Below, in pieces: positions 1-8,566 of a stretch of DNA of 64,000 bases (position 1 is its first letter; each line of letters begins with the position of its first letter). The notes below the pieces were generated by a model that worked only from the letters and a program-made list of their open reading frames with translations, was not told the DNA's origin and ran no database searches. The DNA lies in the NCBI GenBank assembly GCA_020832235.1, contig JAFIEZ010000006.1, positions 1 to 64,000 on the forward strand. The letters are read 5' to 3'. The position numbers and the translations under genes are program-made. This stretch comes from Bacteroidota bacterium. Its GTDB lineage: Bacteria > Bacteroidota > Rhodothermia > Balneolales > HLUCCA01.

Positions 1-726
1 ATTATCCCCGCCGCACATTTACCCCAGGTGTTCCACCATCCACCGCCACCACCATTGGGGCAGACCATTATAACGGCTACTACCAATTCAGGGCGCTGGG
101 TTTCCGGGTCTATCACAAATTGCTGGATGGTCTGTTCTTCACAATCTTCACTCAGGTTTTGAATAAGGTTCGATGAAACACCTTTTTGTGCTGCGTTGGA
201 TGACTCATTCGTATCAGCAGTTCGAAGCTCGTCAATGAGTTCGCCGTTGTCCTGCAAATACACTAGAAACTCCCGTGTAGTGATTACGGCCAGTCGTTCT
301 TCATCGTCAAATTCGTAGGTAGATAACAACGCATCCAGCAGCGCTATAGCCTCATCGGGTGTCTGTGACTGCCGGGTTATAATGCCAATGTACTCATCCA
401 CCGTTGTGCCCGCTTCTTTCGACCGTACGTCACGGTTCATTACCCGCTCATAGCCCTTTTCGAAGGCTTCCATGTCGGCCTGATTTCCCAGTATATCGAT
501 ATACGCCTGACGAATGTTGGCGGCAAACTGATCCATTTCGGTAATGTGCATGTGCTGATTAGACTCCGTGGGGCGGGTAAGTACCTGCCTGAGCGTCTGC
601 TGATACTCCGTTAACCAGTCGACTTCCTCTCCGGCATTCACTACCGGATTGCAGGCTTTTATGGTGATTAAACTAAGCAAGACGGCGACTAAGAGAGAGA
701 GAGAGAGAGAATGTTTTTGTTTTCAT
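1..726 (-). CDS. Putative lipoprotein with an out-of-frame start (partial, possibly phase-variable)
   Basis: An ATG at 726 reads through an (AG)9 tract (TC on the coding strand) and stops after 17 codons at the TAG at 675-673. A different frame stays open from inside the tract to the window edge at base 1. That frame reads a hydrophobic run, then IKAC (a lipobox-like site, Cys codon at 653-651), then an acidic, helix-rich protein of more than 215 residues ending in a Gly-rich stretch (PNGGGGGWW). The distance from the ATG to the Cys codon is 73 nt. One extra AG unit, or two fewer, would join start, signal sequence and body. No ATG or GTG opens the body frame upstream; a TTG at 680 or the internal ATG at 551 are the only alternatives. 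The C-terminus lies outside the window. I do not recognise the family. A disrupted gene or an assembly error is possible. Confidence 0.6.
692..709. repeat. (AG)9 dinucleotide microsatellite inside a signal sequence
   Basis: Nine perfect AG units lie 5 codons after the ATG at 726, inside what would be the signal peptide of the minus-strand lipoprotein gene. This is the longest dinucleotide tract I saw in the window. Tracts of this type at the 5' end of surface-protein genes are a known substrate for slipped-strand phase variation. Confidence 0.9.
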
Positions 727-759
727 AATTGAATTTTATGTTAGGTTATTTTTACAGTC

Positions 760-833
760 CGTCACTCTGGGTGACGAACCATGATGACCCTGCATGCATA
801 CGCATGGATGATAGTGCATCCTTTTGCATGCAG
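760..833 (-). promoter_or_regulatory. Two consecutive hairpins in the leader of the lipoprotein gene
   Basis: The first hairpin pairs CGTCAC (760-765) with GTGACG (771-776) around a 5-nt loop. The second pairs CTGCATGCA (790-798) with TGCATGCAG (825-833) and has an inner GGATG/CATCC stem (806-810 with 817-821). Both lie 34 to 107 nt upstream of the ATG at 726, so they would be in the 5' leader if transcription starts above 833. Neither is followed by a T-tract. A regulatory role is inference. Confidence 0.4.
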
Positions 834-1074
834 CTATCTGTAAGAGTATTTCGGAGGCCATTTGTTACAAACAAATTTCAATTTTTTTTATCAACACCCT
901 CATAAATCGGTCTTTTTAACACTATATGAAGCGTTTTTCAGCGACAAGGTTTTTTGTATTCCGGATGGATACTATTCGTGTACAATGGACAGATTCTACC
1001 AGAACAACTTCTCGGAATTCTGTTATGACCGCAATGCTCAATGATTCTAAAGAATACCCATGGTACCTGGTCGT

Positions 1075-1144
1075 CGGGATACACACAACGGGATACACAC
1101 AACGGGATACTCCCAGCGGGATAGTCTCAGCGGGATAATCTCCG
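1075..1144. repeat. Five-copy 14-bp tandem repeat upstream of the S9 peptidase gene
   Basis: Units start at 1075, 1089, 1103, 1117 and 1131. Each begins CGGGATA or CGGGATAC; the first two are identical and the others diverge in the second half. There is no spacer between units, so this is not CRISPR. It ends 95 bp before the ATG at 1240, where it could be an array of regulator sites or a neutral minisatellite. Confidence 0.85.
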
Positions 1145-1239
1145 GCCCCTAATGCCTTTTTACATCGCACAGGTTAGCCTTTTCAGATGCAATTCGTATT
1201 ATCGGATAATAATTTTTTGAATAACCAATCCGTAGTACA

Positions 1240-3633
1240 ATGAGTCGTTCTTTTCGTTTAGCTTCTTTTGTTGGTCTGATGGTGGCCTTAATCCTGGCTG
1301 CATCGTCCGTTTCAGCCCAGTCGAACTCAGAACAGTTCACAGGAGTCGCTGACCATAGTCGGGCTGCCAACTTGGCATCGTTAAATCAGCTCTCTATCGA
1401 TGGTATCCCTCCCTTCAGCCAAGCTGCACAGCATAACACCACCCTCCCCGCACAAGAAGTCGCCCGCGGCATCGACACCCTCCAGCTGCGCTCCCTGTTT
1501 TTCGAGCCGTTTCTGCCCGGCACCCGTCCCTCACCTGCGGCATTTCATCCGACAAGCGACATCCTGTTCTTCAGCTGGAACGACTCCTCCTACGCCCAAA
1601 CCAGCGAATATGCCGTAACACTCGGGAATCGCCAGATTCGACCACGAAATGACGACGAAGCCCGCATCCGCCGCGCAGCCATCTCCCCCGATAACCGACT
1701 TCTGGCCCTGCGTGAAGACAAAGATCTGGTGGTTTCCGGCATCGACGGATCGAACAAACGGATACTTGCGTCCCTCGGCGACTATCGCGGTCAGCCCCAA
1801 TGGTCCGAAAACAGCCAGCAACTGGCCATCATCTCGGCCGGAAACATCTTTTCGGTGAACCTCGCCACCGGCGAAACCCGCAAAATAACCGATTATTCGG
1901 GTGGAGAGGAGCTAAACATCCGCACCTGGGTGGGCGACAGCACCGTGGTATACACCCTCTCCGACCGCAGCGATCAGCGCACCGTGTACTTCCCCACCTA
2001 TGTCGACCATTTTGTAACACCCGGCGCCTCCCAACGCGGGGTCATTAACCTGAACATCCGCGCCGTTAACATCTATTCCCGCGACGATCGCAGCCTCGCT
2101 ACCGGACGCATCAGTCTGCGCGCCATCACCGGAAGTCCATCTGGACGTTACCTCATCACCGACATCGGCGACGAATTCCTGAAAAACCGCGAAATCGCCT
2201 CCTACGACCTCTGGGATAATTTCAACTACACCATTTTACACAGCGAAAGCACGGAGGGATGGATTCACGGCAACGGCAACAACCTGCACTTCGCTCCCGC
2301 CCCGACCACATCCGGCAGAAGGGGTGCAGCGACTGGCAGAACCGGCTCCGCACAGGCGGGCACACCGGCTCATAGTGGCACACCGGCATCCTCAGGAACA
2401 TCCACAAACAGCGGCGCAGCGGCCACCACCTCAACCACCACCGACCTCCTCCTATTTGCCTCCGAAACCGACGGATTCAACCACCTCTACAGCGTTTATG
2501 CCAATGGTGCCGATTATCAGCAGCTCACACGCGGCGACTGGGAAGTGGTCTGGAACCGCTGGCTCGACCGCAATCGCATTCTCTACGCTAGCACCGAGGT
2601 TGATCCCGGCGAACGTCACCTTTACGTGCTGGATGTGCGCACCGGAAACGCCACGAAACTCACCAACGATACCGGCTATCGAAACAACTTCGTACTGAGT
2701 GCCGACAAACGCTACGTTGCCTACCAGAAAACCTATTTCAACCAGCCGGATGACATTTTTATGATGGATTTGAGTCGACCGCGTGGTGAGGTGCAACTGA
2801 CCCACTCCGTGCCCGAGCGATTCGCCCAGCTAGGTCTCAGCATGCCCGAATACATCCGCTTCACCGGTCGAGACGGCGAAACACAGCTTTCCATGGAGCT
2901 CATCAAACCCTACGATTTCGATCCCTCGAAGCAGTACCCGGTTGTTGTGTTCATGCACGGAGCCGGATCGCTGCAAAACGTGTACAAAGGCTGGTCGGCC
3001 AGCTACTGGCGCGAATACCTCTTCCACCACTTCCTCGCCCGCGAAGGCTATGTGGTTATCGAGGTGGATTTCCGTCACAGTCTGGGTTACGGACGCAAAT
3101 TCCGCGAGGATGTGACCAACTGGATGGGACATTATGAACTGATGGATGTCATCGACGGTATAGATCTGGTGGCCGAAGACGGATACATCGACGTGAATCG
3201 CGTGGGTGTGTACGGAGGCAGCTACGGCGGATTCATGACGCTATATGCCCTGAGTCACGCTCCCGACCGTTTCCATGTAGGCGCTGCGCTACGCAAGGTT
3301 ACCAACTGGGAGAATTACTATTGGGCGAATCCCTGGTATACCGGTCCGCGTCTGGGTCATCCCGAAACCGATTCGTTGCACTACGCACGCAGCTCGCCGC
3401 TCACTTTCGCCGACAGCCTGTCACGCCCGGTGTTGCTGCTGCACGGACTCATCGACGATAACGTCGGATTTCAGGATGCCATGCAATACGTAGATCGACT
3501 TATAAAGTCCGGCAACGAGGAGTTCGACCTGATGGTATTCCCTTCCGAGCGCCACAGTTTCACCCAACCGGCCATGTGGTACGACCAATACCGTCGGATT
3601 TTTCATTACTTCGAGCGATACCTGAAAGAATAG
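1240..3633 (+). CDS. Secreted S9-family (prolyl oligopeptidase / DPP IV-like) serine peptidase
   Basis: This 797-residue enzyme should hydrolyse peptide bonds, typically after proline or alanine, outside the cytoplasm. A signal peptide (residues 1-26, ending SVSAQ) leads into a WD40/beta-propeller region (about 60-540). The C-terminal alpha/beta-hydrolase domain carries the full triad: Ser661 in GGSYGG, Asp739 in HGLIDDNV, and His772 in SERHSF. A Ser/Thr/Ala/Gly low-complexity insert fills residues 358-402, between propeller blades. Base composition is GC-richer than most of the window. The gene stands alone, with a tandem repeat upstream and degenerate repeats just past its stop. Family assignment is firm; the substrate is not known. 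Confidence 0.92.
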   Translation: MSRSFRLASFVGLMVALILAASSVSAQSNSEQFTGVADHSRAANLASLNQLSIDGIPPFSQAAQHNTTLPAQEVARGIDTLQLRSLFFEPFLPGTRPSPAAFHPTSDILFFSWNDSSYAQTSEYAVTLGNRQIRPRNDDEARIRRAAISPDNRLLALREDKDLVVSGIDGSNKRILASLGDYRGQPQWSENSQQLAIISAGNIFSVNLATGETRKITDYSGGEELNIRTWVGDSTVVYTLSDRSDQRTVYFPTYVDHFVTPGASQRGVINLNIRAVNIYSRDDRSLATGRISLRAITGSPSGRYLITDIGDEFLKNREIASYDLWDNFNYTILHSESTEGWIHGNGNNLHFAPAPTTSGRRGAATGRTGSAQAGTPAHSGTPASSGTSTNSGAAATTSTTTDLLLFASETDGFNHLYSVYANGADYQQLTRGDWEVVWNRWLDRNRILYASTEVDPGERHLYVLDVRTGNATKLTNDTGYRNNFVLSADKRYVAYQKTYFNQPDDIFMMDLSRPRGEVQLTHSVPERFAQLGLSMPEYIRFTGRDGETQLSMELIKPYDFDPSKQYPVVVFMHGAGSLQNVYKGWSASYWREYLFHHFLAREGYVVIEVDFRHSLGYGRKFREDVTNWMGHYELMDVIDGIDLVAEDGYIDVNRVGVYGGSYGGFMTLYALSHAPDRFHVGAALRKVTNWENYYWANPWYTGPRLGHPETDSLHYARSSPLTFADSLSRPVLLLHGLIDDNVGFQDAMQYVDRLIKSGNEEFDLMVFPSERHSFTQPAMWYDQYRRIFHYFERYLKE

Positions 3634-3718
3634 CGTCCGTTTCTAACATAGAGTGGCGTCTGGCTGAAACAAAGAGTAGGGCAGGTCTCTAAGAAAGAAT
3701 AGCGCCTGAACTTAACAT
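3624..3718. repeat. Degenerate echoes of the S9 peptidase gene end
   Basis: The last codons and stop of the peptidase gene (GAAAGAATAGCG from 3624) recur imperfectly at 3666 (GAAACAAAGAGTAGG) and closely at 3693 (GAAAGAATAGCGCC). The last copy also shares a following CTTAACAT-like segment with the first (CTAACAT). This suggests an old tandem duplication spanning the stop codon. No function is visible. Confidence 0.5.
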
Positions 3719-5451
3719 GGAACATCCATATTAAATGAAATCAGGCGTTGATTTTTGAATCGGAAATAATCCAAAACTTCCCATGGAATAACTCCTTGAA
3801 ATGAGACTGTTTCAACACTATTCAGACTTCTATTTTCATAGTAATTCCTGATGGCGGGTACAATATCGAATAATTCGTCAAGAGTGGTCTCTGCGGATAA
3901 ACGAAAGCCTTCGAAAATCGAGAGCCACAAATCGGAGTTGTTCTCAAAATCGAGTGACAGTACACTCATCCGTTCAGAACTTTGATATTCCACCACAACG
4001 CCATCCCAATTGTAGTAAATACCACTATCACAGGAAATTTCAGCTTCTTCAATGGTATAATCGTTACCCAGCAATGCAGTGAATTCTGCATAAGAGCCGA
4101 AAAGTGGCATTTCACCAAGTAGTTTCATGTTAATACCTTCCACAATTAAACTATACGGTTTCACACCTGAAGAAATAAATTGATCTCCACTCCAGCGAAC
4201 ATAACCGCTATATGCGTAAACAAACGTTGCATATGCATTGCTGAATTCGCTGGTTCTTGGATGAATCAGCCTCCATCTTAAATCGACTTGCCCAGACCTA
4301 TCCCAAAAGGGATCAAAAACAATGTGTGTATGTTCGTTAAACCATTCAACCACATGGTCAGGGGCGTAGGGAATCAACACATCGGCTATTGATGCTGGAT
4401 ATATACCTGAATCCTGGGGCGAAAGCGGCTTCAGGTTGTTGACATCCCCAGTCAAATCACCGCGCATGAACGTCATGACCAAAGGGGTTTCATAACTGCC
4501 GACTTTCCGAATCGAAAAAAAAGAAAGATCGGGTTCTCCATCGGTAAAATAGGCATCGGCAGCAACCATATACGATTGATTGCCAACTACCCATTCGTTC
4601 ATATACGTATGCTGATTTGGTGTATACGCCCATCCACGCTCTTCAGGGCTACTGCCTGCGGCTCTCTCGAATTGGTATTCCAGCATTTCCTTGAGTTGCT
4701 CGCGGAGTGGTTTAGCATTTTGTGTTTGAATCTCAATGCTGTTAACTGCCCATCTCGCTCCTTCACATGCCATGAATGATAGTGTTCCTGTCTCATCGAT
4801 AGTGTCGACAGATGTAGTATATCTTGTTGCAAACCGGTCGTTGATGTACAACCGTATTTCGGTCCCGATTTTTTCAATTACGATGAAGTTGTTCTCGGCA
4901 TGAATAATTCCATCATAAATGTTTCTTCTCAAGGTTTGAGACACAGGTCTTCGACCCGTTTTGGTATGAGAAAAACCAACTATCGCATTATTGGCGATAC
5001 TTAACATATCTACATCTGTTTCCCCCTCAGGCCAATAAGCGTAGCCCAACCTAATATTGGCATTATTTACTTCCAGATCCGATGCCAAAAACTCAAGGTC
5101 CAGGTACACTCTAAAGTTGTCTGCAAACTCAAAGTCGGGGACGATTTTAGTGTAAATCACACAGTAACTACTATCCAGAGCATACGTTGACTCAGCTCTC
5201 GATACCCCACTCGCCATACTGAACCCTTCATCTGTCCAGTCGCCCCATTCGTCTGTGTCTAAGCTCTTACTCATTTTGTAGATGGTTCTACCCCAGTTTT
5301 GATCAACTATACTTGCCGAAGTTGACACTATTGTATGCGTGTTATTATCAAAACTAGCAGCAGGTTGTGAACCCGCTGAAATTGGCAAGATAATGATAAC
5401 GGAAACAAGGAATATCCACGTTTCAGGTCGATATTTATGAATGATGTTCAT
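3712..5451 (-). CDS. Exported protein of unknown function, 579 aa
   Basis: I do not recognise this protein. An N-terminal hydrophobic segment (residues 12-30, WIFLVSVIIILPISAGSQ) looks like a signal peptide. Residues about 50-245 have the pattern of a beta-sandwich (jelly-roll, laminin-G or DUF1080-like): alternating strands, YLDLEF and LYINDR segments, and a closing strand with WAVNSIEIQ. The remaining part is Tyr/Trp/Asp-rich with no familiar motif. It ends in a single Cys (DVPC). A T8 homopolymer lies in the coding strand near 4517-4524. Base composition is more AT-rich than the peptidase gene beside it. It sits alone between two unrelated envelope genes, which fits an accessory or acquired gene. 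Confidence 0.75.
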   Translation of the reverse strand: MNIIHKYRPETWIFLVSVIIILPISAGSQPAASFDNNTHTIVSTSASIVDQNWGRTIYKMSKSLDTDEWGDWTDEGFSMASGVSRAESTYALDSSYCVIYTKIVPDFEFADNFRVYLDLEFLASDLEVNNANIRLGYAYWPEGETDVDMLSIANNAIVGFSHTKTGRRPVSQTLRRNIYDGIIHAENNFIVIEKIGTEIRLYINDRFATRYTTSVDTIDETGTLSFMACEGARWAVNSIEIQTQNAKPLREQLKEMLEYQFERAAGSSPEERGWAYTPNQHTYMNEWVVGNQSYMVAADAYFTDGEPDLSFFSIRKVGSYETPLVMTFMRGDLTGDVNNLKPLSPQDSGIYPASIADVLIPYAPDHVVEWFNEHTHIVFDPFWDRSGQVDLRWRLIHPRTSEFSNAYATFVYAYSGYVRWSGDQFISSGVKPYSLIVEGINMKLLGEMPLFGSYAEFTALLGNDYTIEEAEISCDSGIYYNWDGVVVEYQSSERMSVLSLDFENNSDLWLSIFEGFRLSAETTLDELFDIVPAIRNYYENRSLNSVETVSFQGVIPWEVLDYFRFKNQRLISFNMDVPC

Positions 5452-5626
5452 TTCAACTAATCCATTAGTGTCAACTCCGCACTCTCAGTACAAACAGATT
5501 GATGCCGGAATCATATCGAATGTCAGCAACTATAGTACTTGATTCAGGGGATAGCTGCAACATTGAGGCCTAAAAGTCTGAAATGAGGCCGAAGGAAGGG
5601 AGAACCAACTCATAGTTTCGTCCACC

Positions 5627-8173
5627 CTAAAAGTCCAAAATAATACCAATCGTTGGCAGTACGGATGAGCCCGATAGCTGCTGTACTTCGCGAAGTTCGC
5701 GCGGCGGTCCTTCGTTGAGCAGGTACGATGGTGTGGATGGGGCGTCTTGTGCAAACACATTCTGCACTTCCAGGTACACATCCAGCGAAAAAGAACGGAA
5801 ATCCCATTTACGGTCGATGCGGATGTCGGTGGCGGAGAACACATTGAATCGCTCATCGCCCAGGGCATTGAAATCAAACACAAAAGCGGGATAGGTCTCG
5901 GCGCTGCGCTCTTTGTCGACCGGCGCAAACGGCGTTCGGCCTACAAATCGACTTCGGAAGCTTACTTCCCAGCGTTGACTGAATCGATAGCCTCCGGTGA
6001 GGCTCAGCAGGTGGCGGCTATCCCACGCCGAGGGACGGAACACATCGCGGTCCGAACCTGTGAACTCACTCCAGAACAACGTATAAGCCGCTATGGCGAA
6101 GAAGTTTTCTACAAATCGTTGCTGGTACAGAAACTCCACGCCGTAGGTCCGACCCCGTCCGTCAGACGCAACCGGTTCATTGCCCAAAACTTCAAAATCG
6201 GCGCCCAGATTCGCCAGACTGACATCCTCCCGCAGGGAAACCGGATAATCGTCGTACAGCTTGAGGAAAGCCTCGACCGAAAGCTTGGTGCTCGCGCGCA
6301 GGAAGTGGTCAATGCCCACTGTATAGTGGTCAGACTGGATGTAGTCGAGGCCGCGGTTCACAAAAACGCCCTCCTCCTGATATCCCAGCAGGGTTAAGGT
6401 CGGCATCTTATAATACCGCCCTACCGACCCGTTCACCAGCCATCGGCCGTCTGCATCGAGGCGGGCCCTCACCGCCATCCGGGGCGAAAACGTACTCAGC
6501 AACCCGTTGTTCGAAAACGAATTCGCATCCGCCCGCACTCCCCCCGTCAGCGACCATCGCGAACCCCGAGGCTCCCACGAAGCCTGGGCGTGCAGACCGT
6601 AACTGGCAAAATCCAGATCCGTGTCGAAATCCACCCCGAAGTTATCATCCCGAAACTGGTTCCGATACTGATTCCAACGCAGCTGACCACCCGTTGAGAC
6701 CGTGAAATCATCCAAAAACCATCGCGCATCGGTGCGCAAGGTGTGCCAGCGTTCCGTGGCCTGATTGCTGCTGAAGAGTCCAGACAGGTTCACATTGTCG
6801 CGGTAGCGCAGAAACTCGTTGTAGAATGAAGTGGTGCTGAGGCTGGTGGTGACCTGACCGGGAGCCGTGGTACTGGCGAATCGGTGCCGCCAGGCGAGTC
6901 CAGTGGTGTTGGTGCGCTGACGAATTACGGGAATCTGCTCCAGAATGGCTTGTTGTTCTTCGTCGGCTTCAGAGGGTACGTTGATGCGAAAATCGTCGAT
7001 GGAACCCACTCCTGTGAGGTAAACCCGGTTGCGACGGTTAAAATCGTGGTTAATTTTGTACTGATAGTCCCAGTAATCAGGCAGAAACGGCAGGTCGATG
7101 AGCTGAAACAGCAGCTGCAGGTACGAGCGACGGGCCGAAACGATGAAGGTGGTGTTGGACGAGCTGGCGTCGCCTTTGAATAGCGGCCCCTCGGCGGTGA
7201 GGGCGGCTTCGCTGGCGCCGACCCGGAAGTTGGTGCGGAATTCGCGGTCGTTTCCGGTGCGCTGATTGAACTGCAAGACCCCGCTGAGTGCGTTTCCGTA
7301 GGAGGCTCCGAACGCGCTGGTGCTGAGCTCAACACCATCAAAAAAGGTTACGTTGAGCAGTCCAACCGGTCCGCCGGCACTCCCCTGGGTTGCGAAATGG
7401 TTGATGGTGGGAATCTCGATGGCATCCAGAAAGTACACGTTTTCGTTGGGCGCCCCTCCGCGTATGATTACATCATTGCGAAATCCCGATACCGATCCCG
7501 AAACGCCTGGCAAGGACTGCACGACTTTAGCGATATCACTGTTACCGGCCGGATACGTGCTGATTTCTTCGGGGGAAAGGCGGCGGTACGACATGGGATT
7601 CTCGGGCGGACGTTGAAATGGCTCACTGACCGTAACCACCACCTCTTCGAGCTCGGTCTGGGTGGAAACCATTTCGAAGTTGATGTCCCGGTTTCCGGCG
7701 CTTCGGATGGTGATGTTGATGCGTTCCTGTCGCTCGTAGCCTACAAAGGTGGCGATAACGGTGTAGTTTCCGGGCGGAATGCGCTGGATGGAGTAGAATC
7801 CGTCGGCGTCGGTGAAGGCACCGAGCTGGGTGTCTTGCAGGGCTACGGTGGCGCCGGTGAGGGGTTCGCCGGTTCGGGCGTCGGTCACGCGTCCTTCGAG
7901 GGTTCCGGTGTTTTGGGCGTGGAGGGAGGTGAACAGGGCCGGGATCAGCAGTATCGCGAGAATGAAGGCCTTGCTGAATATAGTGCAAATACCACGGGAC
8001 TGAAGTTGCACCGGCGTAAATCGTAGTTGATCAAGTGGCGCTGGCTGAAGTGGTGCTTTCCTACTTGGCGCTGGCGCAAATCCTGATGGATCAAGTAGTT
8101 TAGGCTCTTGCTGAGCTGGTGTTTGTCTGTCACTTGAAGTGAAGCTGCGTCGGATTAACATGATGGGTTGCAA
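5627..8173 (-). CDS. TonB-dependent receptor with N-terminal carboxypeptidase-like domain
   Basis: This outer-membrane receptor of 848 residues would import a bulky ligand using TonB energy. After a hydrophobic signal-like segment (FILAILLIPALFTSLHAQ, about 70-88) comes a CarboxypepD_reg-like domain (GRVTDARTGEPLTGATV), a plug domain (VVQSLPGVSG, DVIIRGGAPNENVYFLD) and a long Tyr/Trp/Arg-rich beta-barrel ending in ILDF, as expected of a BAM-recognised strand. The ATG at 8173 puts about 69 residues before the signal core, far longer than usual. That stretch is Pro/Gln-rich and made of a degenerate 20-residue repeat. No Met lies closer to the signal, so the true start may be a rare codon. The ligand is unknown. 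Confidence 0.9.
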   Translation of the reverse strand: MQPIMLIRRSFTSSDRQTPAQQEPKLLDPSGFAPAPSRKAPLQPAPLDQLRFTPVQLQSRGICTIFSKAFILAILLIPALFTSLHAQNTGTLEGRVTDARTGEPLTGATVALQDTQLGAFTDADGFYSIQRIPPGNYTVIATFVGYERQERINITIRSAGNRDINFEMVSTQTELEEVVVTVSEPFQRPPENPMSYRRLSPEEISTYPAGNSDIAKVVQSLPGVSGSVSGFRNDVIIRGGAPNENVYFLDAIEIPTINHFATQGSAGGPVGLLNVTFFDGVELSTSAFGASYGNALSGVLQFNQRTGNDREFRTNFRVGASEAALTAEGPLFKGDASSSNTTFIVSARRSYLQLLFQLIDLPFLPDYWDYQYKINHDFNRRNRVYLTGVGSIDDFRINVPSEADEEQQAILEQIPVIRQRTNTTGLAWRHRFASTTAPGQVTTSLSTTSFYNEFLRYRDNVNLSGLFSSNQATERWHTLRTDARWFLDDFTVSTGGQLRWNQYRNQFRDDNFGVDFDTDLDFASYGLHAQASWEPRGSRWSLTGGVRADANSFSNNGLLSTFSPRMAVRARLDADGRWLVNGSVGRYYKMPTLTLLGYQEEGVFVNRGLDYIQSDHYTVGIDHFLRASTKLSVEAFLKLYDDYPVSLREDVSLANLGADFEVLGNEPVASDGRGRTYGVEFLYQQRFVENFFAIAAYTLFWSEFTGSDRDVFRPSAWDSRHLLSLTGGYRFSQRWEVSFRSRFVGRTPFAPVDKERSAETYPAFVFDFNALGDERFNVFSATDIRIDRKWDFRSFSLDVYLEVQNVFAQDAPSTPSYLLNEGPPRELREVQQLSGSSVLPTIGIILDF
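8011..8098. repeat. 60-bp-spaced degenerate repeat in the receptor's N-terminal extension
   Basis: CCGGCGTAAATC at 8011 followed by GATCAAGTGG recurs as CTGGCGCAAATC at 8071 followed by GATCAAGTAG. The spacing is exactly 60 bp, that is 20 codons. In the protein the copies read LDPSGFAPAP and LDQLRFTPVQ. Confidence 0.6.
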
Positions 8174-8566
8174 ATAGTTTGAGAAACTGTTTCTATCCGA
8201 CTAAGAACACAGGGGCCAGTGTTTTCGTTTGAATTTGCCAGACAATGCCCCTATACATTATCTTCGTTTTTATCTTGCTGTATTATTTACACTTATTCAA
8301 AATTTTCGCACATTTAGTAGTCTCATTGTCGGTCGGGAATTTTGGTTCAGCCGTTCCAGGAATGACAAAATGTGTACATGCATTGGGCAGGGTGATACAC
8401 TAGTGGAGTTATGACCAATAACTTCATCCGAAGTGCCGTTTACTTCACCAAGACGATGTACGTGTGTGCATATTCCAATGACGCTGACCTTCTGTTCCGG
8501 TAAACGAATAAGTGACGCATTGAATACTCCTTTCTTTAGCAAATACCCTCATAAAATCATGTCGTT
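8174..8566. other. Divergent intergenic region (393 bp)
   Basis: This gap holds the 5' sides of the receptor gene (minus) and the small membrane protein gene (plus). It is AT-rich next to the receptor. No strong inverted repeat, operator or RNA structure stood out, and the short open frames inside it lack support. Confidence 0.6.

Larger units (their letters stand above)
727..1239. other. Divergent intergenic region (513 bp)
   Basis: This gap separates the minus-strand lipoprotein gene from the plus-strand S9 peptidase gene, so it must hold both promoters. It contains two hairpins on the lipoprotein side and a 14-bp tandem repeat on the peptidase side. Short reading frames on both strands between 862 and 1370 look random and carry no recognisable motif. 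I could not assign a promoter with confidence. Confidence 0.6.

Noticed and set aside
1075-1144. CRISPR-like direct repeats
   Set aside because: Units of 14 bp abut without spacers and no cas gene is present.
5747-8026. Long plus-strand frames of 216 and 209 codons inside the receptor gene
   Set aside because: They mirror the receptor's codon bias on the opposite strand and carry no family motif.
8297-8542. 81-codon minus-strand frame in the receptor's upstream gap
   Set aside because: No ribosome site, no recognisable motif and composition like the surrounding non-coding DNA.
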